Below, one piece after another: positions 1 through 10,600 of a stretch of DNA of 64,000 nucleotides. This DNA is from Marisa cornuarietis. Its lineage: Eukaryota; Mollusca; Gastropoda; Architaenioglossa; Ampullariidae. The stretch is from assembly GCA_004794655.1 (NCBI GenBank), contig SMMW01000567.1, forward strand, positions 1,302,001 to 1,366,000, given 5' to 3'. Numbering within the stretch: the first letter of the stretch is position 1; every line of letters starts with the position of its first letter. Position numbers and translations under genes: made by a program. The notes under the pieces are model-generated. The model saw only the letters and a list, made by a program, of their open reading frames with translations, made no database searches and was not told the DNA's origin.

Positions 1-1066
1 CGGTAGCGTTGCCATCGCACGTTGAAATGCAAAATCCACGTTGGTTGCTCTGTACGATCTAGGAGGTTAATCTACTTTAGAAGGTATGTGTTGCAGCAAC
101 ATTTCTAACAACCATTCTGCAAGTATTTGCGGGTCTTTAAGACCCTAAATCCATCCGCGATTTATGTATGTGTGGTTCTTTCCCTATTTTATTTGCTTGC
201 TTATGTTTTGTTTTTGTTTGTGGAAAGGGGGAATACTGTCCGTCTGTTCGCCTGCCTGTCTGACTATGTGTTCGTATGAATGTCCTGCTCTCTGCCCGCA
301 TATCTCTCTAGTATTTGTGCAAACAATGTCACAACTGAAGACTATCTCTCTTTTTGCAGTCCATCTGTTTCTACATAATGCGAATAACGAGACACGTTGC
401 CATGGAAACGGCAGTTCTTCTATGTCCTGCTATGTATTTTTATGTATTTATTTACTACCTCTATTATTTCCTACCCGTGTTTATTGTAACACAGTTTTGT
501 CACCGTCGAGCACAACATTCGAACGGCTGCTTGCAGTTTGTTGCAAAACCACAAGGCATGCAAGCATACCGGACGCTTGTCAGTGTCTAGTTACCATGTC
601 ACTTGAATGAACGCCCGTCCACATCTGTGTATTGCATGTTCAACGTGAACACCCAAAGCATTATTTTCTATCTAAATTTCAAGTAATCACGTGTAGCTCA
701 AACCCTTCGTGGCTCCATATTAAATGTTTCAGTGTTTAATGATTGCTGGTCTGTCTAGATATTCAATCCTGCATATCTGCTACGTGCTTTTATTGTGCAC
801 CAAAGGATAGGTCTCTTTTTGCATGCCTTCCACGAGTCATTCATGGTCGTAATTCCCAGCAGAATAAACTAACTAAACTTACTCGTATCTTAAACGTGTT
901 TGCGTTTATTGCACTAAATTTTCAAGACTGCGTAGAAATAAAATGTAAAAGACAACACCAATAGGTTGTTTTGTCTAATCCTAAAATTCTCGGAAAAAGT
1001 CTCTGATTATTTCCTCTGAGAGGTAAACACCCGATTGATTGCCCCCTTTTGCCGGGTCCCTTGCAG
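1..1066. other. No supported gene; probable intron/5' flank of the LamG gene to the right
   Basis: I see no exon with family similarity or convincing splice borders. The open frames here are T-rich and of low complexity. The exon that begins at 1067 opens mid-codon, so this stretch is best read as an intron of the gene whose 5' exons lie beyond the left edge. Confidence 0.5.
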
Positions 1067-4000
1067 TGCAAATCATGCCTCGCCTTATTAGCTTCGACAA
1101 CTGGCGGGACGGACGCCTGACGCTGAGAGACCGAATCATCTACGCCATCGGAGAGGTCCGTCTCGTCCCTGGTCTGGGTCAAGGTTCTTCGGCAGTATAC
1201 CTGGACGGCAACACTCAATACATCGACCTGGGCTCAAACTTCACCTGTAACGGCAACCTTGAAATGTGCCGACAAGGTGCTACCATCAGGTAGGTTACTG
1301 ACAGGTTAACTTTCAATACGTAAAGCCTTTGGACGTAGAGACTGACGAAAGTACTAACGTCTTTGATGACATCGTGTATCATAGCAGTGAAGTCGTTGAT
1401 GACTATAAATGCTGTCGCAGGGATGTCAACGATGGTGAGTGGAATGGGTCAAAAAAAGGAAGTCATTATGACTATAGAGTGTAAAATCAGTGACGACGTT
1501 GATGACTGAGTGGTCACGGTAGTGATACCAGTGAGGACAGGTCCCTTGACTCCCTTTGAGGAATTTGTCTCCCCTTTTACCTCCAGACTGGCGCTAAAGC
1601 CCAACCAACTGGTGGACGGAGCCTACATCATGGACAGCTTCCCTGTCAAGGTGTATTACAAAGATGGCCGTGTCTACGCTGAGATGCAGACGTCAACACA
1701 GGTGTGGCAAGTCAACACCGCCGACATCAGGCCGGGAGAATGGGCCAGGGTGAGTGACATCAGCCAACCTGGGGCTGCAGCAGCTGAAACCTTTTAGAGT
1801 TACATGCTTCGCTTCTCTCCCTCTCCTTTATAAATTTCGTTTAATTTGTTCCGATGATAGCAAAATAGAAGAAAACTAGAACGATACACGAAGCATTCAA
1901 AGCATTTGATGGAATTTGATAATTTCAATAAAAACCGCGATAGCTACAGGTTACATTTACACAGGCAAAATGGTTCCTACTGATTTCTTACTAATTCTTC
2001 AAATTTTAAGTCCCCCACCGACCTGATAGTATGTACATGCACCTAGCCAGAATTTCGTCAAAAGGCTTATCGGCCGTGCGCTGCTTGTGCAGATGGAGTT
2101 GACGTGGCACCCGACCTCCGGTCTGTCGCTATACGTCAACGGCCGGCGGGTAGGTTACCAGACTTTCCCCCGCACCCGCTCTCCCGTCAGCAACAGCGAC
2201 TGGCGCTCCTTCCTGGGTCGACCGCTCAACGACGCCGACGGCAGCCACGCCAACATTCTCGTTGACAACCTGGAGTTCTACAACGGCTACCGGAGCTACA
2301 TCCCACCGGACAGTTACTTGACCTTGCTGGAACAGCAGGAGCGACTCCCAGTCACCACCGAGATTATTTGGGTGGAAGAAGGTAAGCTTGCTCTCACGGT
2401 CAGATATGTTGTGTAGCTGAGTGATTCTCAGCATCGTTCAGGTCAATTAACTCAAATTCCTTTAAGCTGAGCATTAATACGCGTGTTTTTTTCAGACATG
2501 TTGCTTTCAAATAGACTTCACTTCTGGGTGAAATGGTGCGAGGTCGGTAGTTTTGAGTTTGTAACAGGCCATCAAGTGTCAAATGAAGTCACAGAATATT
2601 GCATTTCAAAGGAATACACTTCACAGCGACCATTAGCGTGTATAACTTGTGACTGTAATTTACTTAGTGTATGAGTGAGTGTATGTTGTAGAAGTGAGCG
2701 AGTCTGTTATATGTGAGCATGGGTGCATATAGCTGATTTAGTCTGTATGATTTATGTAAAGTGCTATGAGCAAATCTTTGGTAAGGCGCTATATAAATCC
2801 TCGTGATTATTATTAAATAAAAAGAAAGTAAATTAATTTACAACGGATAATGTTGCTTCTTTCTGTTATCAAATGTTATTACTTTTTTATCATGAGGTCT
2901 AAATCCCTTGATTTCTTAATGGAATCAATCGTGTCATATACATCAGTCCTATGTACTATTAATTCTTTTTATGTCATTGATGCAAATCTTTGGTTAATTA
3001 AGCGTAGGGTGTCACTTCTTATTCCTATACAACGAGGTCAGGTTGTAAGTGCTTTTGATGTATTTCATTTAATGTTCGGTGATGCGGTTAAATATAATCG
3101 GTTCCTGTTATGATAGCGCGGGTAGGAGCGGGTGCTAATACTGGATTAATATCTCAAGATTGAGAGGGCAAGACATTATAGTTTTGGTTCAACCCTGCTG
3201 AAGACTTCGGAATTTATTGTCGTCCTCGTCCTGGCGTTCATTTGTTCTCTACAAACTCTCCAGAACAGCTCCAAGAATGTCCATGGTCCCCTTGAAATGT
3301 ATCGAGGTTTGGGATTATTGAGTCTTTTGCTCACTAATCAGGTCCTCCCTTCCTCGAGCTGTAAAACTTTACCCAGACACTGCTATGAAACTTTTTCTGC
3401 GATTTTTTTCCCCTTACATGAATGGAGGCGATGCCCTGCCATTCATTTCGCTATCTGTGAGCACGTGGCGTAGCAGCGTATCACTTTGATAAAGCTGACC
3501 TCTGACTCTTGCTCCGGTACTGCTGCTTACATGTCATTTTTACCTCGGTGCTTTGCATGATTCTTTAGTCACACTGGTAAGTAGGCAGTGGGGGGGGGTG
3601 TGTGGAGAAAAGGAACATAACTGAACATTGTTATTTCGATTCGGTGGATTTTGTGGGAGGGGTGGGGGTGGGTCGAAAGATCGCAATGCACGAGTGAACG
3701 CAGACAAAACAAAATAAATTTCGAAACGTTCGTCATCAAGATGGTGGGCACGGTGTCTGCATGCTCAAAGACAGGTTGGAAAAGTGTAGTCAATACCGTG
3801 GCTGTAAAAGAGGGGAATAGAGGTCAGAATTCAAAACACCCAGGCGAGATGTTTGTACAGCGGCGCCGTATCTCGCGAGAGTATTTTTGAAGCACGCCAT
3901 TCTTCCTGATACGAAGTTTATGTTATTAGCTCAGGTCAGAGGGCAGACGTGCATCTCTCATGCTGGTGCCTCAGGCTTTTCTTTCTACACCCGGAAGTAA

Positions 4001-5885
4001 ATTTTCGTAATGTGGTAAATAAAACAGCCGGAGACACGAGGCGCTCCGATAGATTGATCGACAGATATCGACGGATTGTCATGATTGCTTCCTGGGGAGG
4101 GGATGATAAGAAAAACATGCTCGGGATATACACTTGTGCGTGACTTTAAACAGTAATCAAATGTTAGGGTTAGGAGAAGAGAAAGAGAGAGAACGGAGAA
4201 AGCCGCCTACACCTGCCCACGAGGTCTGACGCACAAAGCAGAAGCACCGAGGAAATGGTGAACAGCACTAGCGCGAGAGAGAAACCGGAGCAGAGATGGG
4301 GGAGGTGGAGAGATTAACGAAGCTGCACATAACGACGCAAGCTGAGGTGCCAGCGCCATCTCTCACCCCTACAGCAGACATTAGCCACCTTAGCCCTCTA
4401 GCAGACAGATACCAGCGAGCTTCCTCAGCCCTCGGGAAGTTATCAGTAAGCTACATCGTCCCTCTAGTAGACAGATATCAACGAACCGCCTCATCATTCT
4501 ATCAGACGCTTGTCACGGACCCGCCCCATTCTTCTAGCACTTTTCAACACCCTGCCTCGTCCCTATAGCTCGAGACATACAGTGGTCTCGCAGACAGTTG
4601 GCAGGGAGTTGCCTCGGCCCTCTAGTTGATACCGCGCTCTCTCGGCCCTCTAGCTGAGTGAGAAGTGTTAAACTGCACGTTACGTGATGGGGCAGGCAGT
4701 CCGCTCTGCCGCCACTCATCTGTTGTCTCTAACAACCTGCTCAGAAGACGCAACGCATACGAACTAGCCCCCTACCAACCATTTTTTTCTTTTCCTTTAA
4801 CCTGTGAACTTAGGATTGTTTCTAGCTAGCATCGATCATTAACCAAAACAGAATTCCAAAGATAATGGCTGCTGGGCTGTAAGCTGTATTGAGTGATGCT
4901 GCACCAGGAAACCAGCTTCCACTTGAGCATGGCTGGCATCTTTTACATTATCTCTGGCGCTGTGTGAGTCACTGGCACAGAATTCCGCATCGTATGTGCC
5001 TCCAGCAGCACCTTGCCAGGGAAGCAGCCACATCCCTCTGTGTATAAGGGTCTGACCTTTATAGAGTGGGGTTTGATTTGAACAGTTTGTACTTACTGAG
5101 ATCAAGGGGTATCCATAATGAGCAGCTCTCACGCAGTTTTTCTTTAGGTGGGTGGGTGGTAGAAGTGGCAGTGTAAGAGCAAACGATCCAGTGCGATCGC
5201 TGTTTTATTTCTTCTTTTGGTAAACCCATCTTCCTTTTTCTGCTTATTTTTTCATTGGAAACCCTCTTGTAAATAAATAAACTTAGTGCATAATAAAGAC
5301 GGGTCGAATTTTTTTTTTTTAACGAATACTAACCTAACATTCTGGTTCGGGTCTAACTTAAGGCCGCGAAGATGACCTGTTGGGTTGTTTGTTGTTGTTT
5401 TTTTTTTTCAGTCATCGTCTGTGGCCGAAAGCTTGTTCATGGTCAAGAGAAATTAAGCATGGTTGGTTGGGGAGGGGGTCTGTCTTAGGAATATGTTTCG
5501 CGATTTCCCTTTATTATTATAATTGGAGTTTTGGAGGTAATGAGACTAATGCCCGGGGGACGGGGGGCTAACGACCAGCGCTGTGACGGAACAGCTCTCA
5601 CTTTGTAGCCCCAAGATGAGATGTGAGCTAGGACCTTTCGATTCTCAGTTTGTTGCGAATGGAACTTTTACAGTTGTGCTACAGGACCGCCCAGGAAGTT
5701 GAATGCAGATGACGCGATCAAGTTTCAACGCTCGCTTTTGGACACCACCCCCCAGACACTCGTCTATTCGAGTAGTTGGCACTACCGAGGGAGGGCGGTT
5801 ATAGCAACAGGTTCGCGACAGACGACGCAAGAGCACTTGACGAACGTTCATCTCTACCCCCACACACATCATTCCTGAGAGAGAA

Positions 5886-5929
<44 letters not shown>

Positions 5930-7301
5930 AGACATGCAGGGATCTGTGTGCATTCAACAGCAGTAGGGTCGAATCCTATGCACATTTTGAAAAACCTGTC
6001 TTCAAGGAAAGACCTAAATTCTCGGTCATGTTCGCTGACATTTCTAAGTGCTGCATTGTTTTGGTGATTGTGTAAAAAGTGTTTTAATGCACAAAATGTA
6101 CAACGTACATGGTGAAATTTAAACTTCTTTACATTTAAACAAGACCGTAACAAGTTTTCGTAGGGAGGATCGAACGTTGCTGGCTTGATTTCGCGCCCAG
6201 ATCTCGCGGTCAGGACTCCATCACGCGAGATCTCACACGTGACTCTGTGGCCGGGTGTTGTAGGTTGCTCGTCGTGAAGATGGCTCTCAGAAAAAAGGAA
6301 TGCTTTTCCGCTCAGCTTCCTCCAGGCGGGCACCAGCACGTGCCGCTAGTTTGCCTTTCCCCTCCCCGTCTACCCTCCCGCGCAGCACGTGAAGTTCAGA
6401 GGTGCTGCATGCCTTCCACTGCTGTCGGTTTCCCTCCCACCCTCCAAGACTCGCACACCACACCCCGCGCCCGCTTAAAATAGCCCTGTTTTAAGTGAAC
6501 CTGTTTTAGAAGTTCCACATTCTGAAAGACACTCCTTCCTCGTCCCCCACCTCTCCCCCTTAGTTTTCCCCGCTGTTCTCTCGCCTTTCCCTACCGGCTT
6601 ACCGTCGAGCCTGCTTCAACCACCGCGCATGCTGTAAGAGAACAGAACTCATAGACTTTTCTGGAGTTGGTGCCTCGGAACACACCTGCCCAGAACCAGC
6701 ATTATCACGCAGGGGTTTTTTACTGGGTAAATCACCCGGAAACCACCCATCGCATTAGTTAAATTATTTAGCAGAAGGCTTTCCCCGTGGATCCAGGGTA
6801 CTCGACGTTGCAGAGGTTGCCATCGAGGAAGAAGACCAACGAACAAGCAGCCCTGAAGCAGGAGGGGTGTTATGGTGTGTGCGTGTGTGTGGTGTACCTG
6901 CTGATGTACGTCCCCGTACAGCTGGCTACTGAAGTGACGAAGTTTCTTCGCTCCTGAAACTTCTGCGGGTTCCGTTTGCGGTGGAACACGAAAACTACTC
7001 AGCATCCTTCTACAGGCGAAAGCAAATTCAGATCAACAAGTAGCCGGATAATTTTAGCCACAGTGTTTTGTTTTTTTTCCCTCTTCCTGACACCGGAAAT
7101 TGCAGCACTGCAGTGTCAGAGATTGTTACCGAAAAGCGCCAAGTTAATGTGCCGTGTCAGTGGGCGTGTGTTCATTCTGAAACTGGTCGCAAGCTTCAGT
7201 GTTGTGATCGATCAAAGCCACCGTCACCGCGATTCTGTGGATACCTGTGCACCATCGACAGCATTAATGGCGGAACGGCATGCTGCCCGGCTACGGGATA
7301 G
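1067..7301 (+). CDS. LamG/jelly-roll domain protein with cysteine-rich C-terminus (5' partial)
   Basis: Four exons join in phase: 1067-1289, 1587-1749, 2093-2381 and 7114-7301 (stop TAG 7299-7301), giving 286 residues in the window. The first three encode a concanavalin-like LamG fold; visible signatures are YLDGNTQYIDLG, LTWHPTSGLSLYVNGRRVG and ILVDNLEFYNGY. The last exon adds about 60 residues with eight cysteines in a regular pattern. Every intron starts GT and ends AG; the last acceptor is the second of two close AGs (7112-7113), and only that one keeps the cysteine-rich frame. The first visible exon begins with two bases of a split codon, so 5' exons and any signal peptide are missing. 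The exons are much richer in G/C at third positions than the gene downstream. The family suggests a secreted, carbohydrate- or matrix-binding protein; this is inference. The 4.7-kb last intron makes the join to the final exon less certain than the rest. Confidence 0.72.
2705..2815 (+). repeat. SINE-like 3' tail
   Basis: The segment carries a GTAAAGTGCTATGAG block followed by AAGGCGCTATATAAATCC and a TTATTA-type end. This is the common 3' tail layout of tRNA-related SINEs (and partner LINEs) in many invertebrates. No 5' head was recognised, so it is a fragment. Confidence 0.5.
4390..4660. repeat. Degenerate minisatellite with CCTCTAG motifs
   Basis: A CCTCTAG(C/T)AGACAGATA(C/T)CA motif occurs at about 4395 and again at about 4461, some 66 bp apart. 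Shortened versions (CCCTCTAG(C/T)TGA) follow near 4617 and 4645, with weaker ones between. The copies are diverged, suggesting an old tandem array. Confidence 0.45.
5890..5926. repeat. (TG)n microsatellite
   Basis: An uninterrupted run of TG dinucleotides of about 37 bp. It lies inside the last intron of the LamG gene. Confidence 0.95.
7114..7301 (+). CDS. Terminal exon: cysteine-rich tail of the upstream LamG protein
   Basis: This exon opens after TTGCAGCACTGCAG and ends at TAG 7299-7301. It encodes eight cysteines arranged CX3C-X10-CC-X10-CX3C-X10-CC, that is, the unit CX3C-X10-CC twice with a 10-residue spacer. Regular spacing like this points to a small disulfide-bonded domain. It joins in phase to the LamG exon ending at 2381. 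The alternative acceptor 8 bp upstream would give a frame with few cysteines. The alternative reading is that it is the 3' exon of a separate small secreted protein; no other 5' exon was found. I do not recognise the fold. Confidence 0.55.
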
Positions 7302-7568
7302 CAAATTTGCATGACTGTTGCATCCCAGACTCGCTATAGGGGCAAAATTACCAGCTGGTCGCGTTAAACAGCTAGTGTCTGCTCTCCCCGGTCTCCTTCT
7401 TCTTAGATCATCAGTCTTGTTTCCCCCAGTACACCCCCTTCTGCTTCTCCACCCTCAGCAGCAAGTAGGGGGCTTCGCCAGAAAATAAGCAATTGTTGGA
7501 TGTTTGTGCTGAAGTGGACAACCCAAGCACAGTCCGTCCACAGTTGATGACTTAAGTTCGTTTGCGCC
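7302..7568 (+). promoter_or_regulatory. Short spacer holding the 3' end of one gene and the promoter/5' UTR of the next
   Basis: Only 267 bp separate the stop of the LamG gene from the ATG of the LamG-EGF-WD40 gene. An octamer-like ATTTGCAT lies just after the stop. I see no canonical AATAAA and no clear TATA box. Either the upstream gene uses a variant poly(A) signal or its 3' UTR overlaps the next promoter. Confidence 0.4.
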
Positions 7569-7623
7569 ATGGGGCATCAGAGACTAGTTCCAGTCCTCGC
7601 CATCCTTATTTTCCTGACATTTG
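7569..7623 (+). CDS. Exon 1: signal peptide
   Basis: This exon starts at an ATG in a GCGCCATGG context and encodes a short polar start followed by a hydrophobic core (VLAILIFLTF). It ends in phase 1 at a GTAAGTG donor and joins exactly to the exon at 8371. It is shorter than typical ORF cut-offs but is the only start that gives a secreted N-terminus. Confidence 0.8.
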
Positions 7624-10600
7624 GTAAGTGCTTACGGTCGGGCATGACGCATGGCATTTGACTCGCTTAACTTTGACCTTTGGTAGGGGCAGTCCGGATC
7701 CTGTGCTGTCCTGCACACATCAGTAGTGCGTGGGCGATGGTTATGTTCTGTAGTGTGTGGTAGACGGGTGTGCCCCTGTCCCGCGGTTGTGTCTTGACAA
7801 TGGGAAATGGTTAGAACAGGGTACAGATGATGGTTGTCGTACAATCAATGATGAAGTGAGCAGTAGTACAAAAATCGCAGTCAATTTTTTTACACGTTTA
7901 TGTTATTACTTATTAACACTGTATAATCTCATGTTATCATTAACAATGTACAAGCTCATGTTATTATTACTTATTAACATGCTGAACTTTGAGCAGAAGC
8001 TTCTATACTTCCTTTCTACCTCTGTTCCCTCCCTCTGTCTCTTGCTCCTTCCCCTTTAATGTCCTGGTTGGAAAGACTGTGCCGAAAATATGGGCCTTGG
8101 GCCTCCTTTGGGGGAAATTTGAGATAATTTTTTATATCGTCTTCTTGACTGAAGCAATTCATCGTTCCCATGATCAGCTATATGTGTGCCATCATCATCA
8201 TCATCATCAGATGAAGGCAGCTTGTCCTGTATTCTTTTTAACTTCAGATGCCATGCTGTGCCAAAATTATTTCATGCTCATGTTGTTTTCAAAAGAAACA
8301 TCAGTTCTCTTTGTCATTACTAGATGTTTGTGAAGGGAGATAACTATTGTTTTTCTATTTTATTTTTAAGTTACAACTCAGCGGCCCCCAGTCGTACAGC
8401 CACGTCCAGCCAGTCCAACAACCATCATTCGTTTTAATGGAGCTTCCTACGTCAAGTTCGATTTTGCACAGCTGCCATCACAGTATCTCACATACTCCCC
8501 AGAGGAGGAGTTTTCATTCTGGTTTTTGACTGACCAGCCAGAAGGTCTTATCTGGTATCATCAGGAGCCCAAACGAAATCTTTATCTGGCTATAAAGGTA
8601 GGCATGAACATTACAATACTAACTGTAAAATATCCCTGGAAAAATTTTATTGCATGAAGAGAGAAAATGCTTTAAGTGTGCCTACATATGCACTCTGAAC
8701 ACATGCATGTTTGTGTGTGTGGAGATTGAGAAAACATTATTTTAAGCTATATGGTCTTAGAAGGAGCTAGGCACAGCTTCATTAGATTTGAGTGATGAAG
8801 TGAATATCATTTTGTTTGAAACTGATATTTCTTTGTGCAATGATCTTTCTATACAGAATTCTCATTTCATTGTGATGTTTGAGATCATCCCCCAAAAAGC
8901 AGTTTTCATGCTCAGAGACAGATGGGGGAAAAGATAATTAAGTGTGGGCTACAGAAATAATTTTTTCATTAATTTTGCATTTATGTACTCTTTTCATTTG
9001 AACAGAAGAGGAAAGCTAAAATTAATTTCTTGTTATACTAGAGCTCACAATTATTTATAACTTCATAGCACTCTTTGTAAACTATGTAAATTTACATGTG
9101 TACATCTACACTGTATGTAAATGCAGACTGTAAACTGTGAATAAAAGTAAAATTCCTTTGCTATTTCAGGATGGCTACCTAGTGTTTGTAAATGACAATA
9201 AAAGTAGTCCACCAGAAGAAGTACACATTGGTCGCCGGGAGGGTAAACGCTTCAATGACTTCAAGTGGTATAAGATTAACATTCGCAGGACTGGAAGAAG
9301 AGTAAGCTTATAGCAATGCTTTTGAGAACAGTTTTTTGTCTATACTTAAGTAATTTTGTTGTTGAAAGAAAATTGCAAAGTTAGGTGTTATTATGTATTG
9401 GTAAAAGCACATGGAAGGCATAGCATAACCCTCTCCTTGTGATGCCTGTATCTTTTATGAAAAGTTAGATCGCCACTTAAGCTGGTGAATGGACATACAG
9501 AGTTCTCCAGCCATGGGCTGAAATCAGTGTACTTTTCTTAACAGTTTAACACACTAACTACAAACCTATAGAGCGTTTCCACCAAAAAATCCCCATCAAA
9601 TGCTTTACATATTTTTGGACTATATGGTTATTGTGTTTATTTTATTAGAAAATCACCTTATCTTTTCTAGTTGTAAATTTTTTAATCCTTCTCTTGCATG
9701 TTATGAAGGGTTTGCTTATTGTTGGTCACACGTTTAGCATTTGTAGTTTATGCTTTTCTCAGCTATGAATAACAAACATGAGTGTGAAAGAGACTGACAA
9801 TGTGTTACGCTGTTGAAAATAAAACCAAAATACAGAAAATGTTTCTTTCAATATCTCCTTCAGAAAAAAGTCTATTTTAGGATTCACGGTGTTTGTAAGC
9901 GCAACCAAAAGGAGTGAAGAATGGTCAGTAGGATGACAATTTATGAAAAATTCAACAGCCCATGATTTTATTTTCTGTTCATAGATTCGCATAACAGTGG
10001 ACGATAAGTATCCAGAAGAGTACATCTTTGCAGAAAATGTGCAGTTTCTGGTTCCTGCTTTAGTTTATCTTGGTGGCACTGATAGTACCATAGATAAAAC
10101 AAGAAGCAACATTAGGCAGGATTTTAAAGGTGGTTTAGCAGAAGTAAGTATTTGCAGTCTTCTCATTTTTTTTTCTTACCTAAAAGACTTCTCTAACTTG
10201 CATTTAGTTTTCTTTGACTACCTTTAATAAAACTTCAGGATTATTTTTCAGTGTTTTCCAATCATTGCTTATGTGTGTATCTTTGTCTGTGCCAGGTTGT
10301 CTATGTCACCCATCAAAGAGAGGGTGATCGGATCATTCGAAATGAGGTCAATCTTATCGCACAGCTGGCTAGGGGTGATAAGTATGGTGAAGTTGAAATC
10401 CAGACACTACCATACCCCTTTAATGGTGGTCAAGTATCAACAGAGCCAATTCCAACGAGACCTCCTCCCCCCACCCCTGGTCCTCCTGTACCACAGACAA
10501 CGGCCATTACCTTTGTAGACCCAGGTGTAGTCGTCTCTGTTCCCTATTTCAAACTCAAAGATGGATACAGCATCACATTTAAATTCCAGACAATCAACCA

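Larger units (their letters stand above)
2382..7113 (+). other. Long intron of the LamG gene with repeats
   Basis: No convincing exon was found in this 4.7-kb gap. It contains a SINE-like 3' tail near 2750-2815, a degenerate minisatellite near 4390-4660, and a TG microsatellite at 5890-5926. An open frame at 4296-4568 is produced by the minisatellite and has no family resemblance. Confidence 0.5.

Noticed and set aside
4296..4568. Open frame of 90 codons (MGEVERLTK...)
   Set aside because: It is generated by the degenerate CTAG minisatellite, has no splice context and no family resemblance.
5645..6339. Minus-strand frames with His-Thr repeats
   Set aside because: They are translations of the TG microsatellite at 5890-5926, not protein genes.
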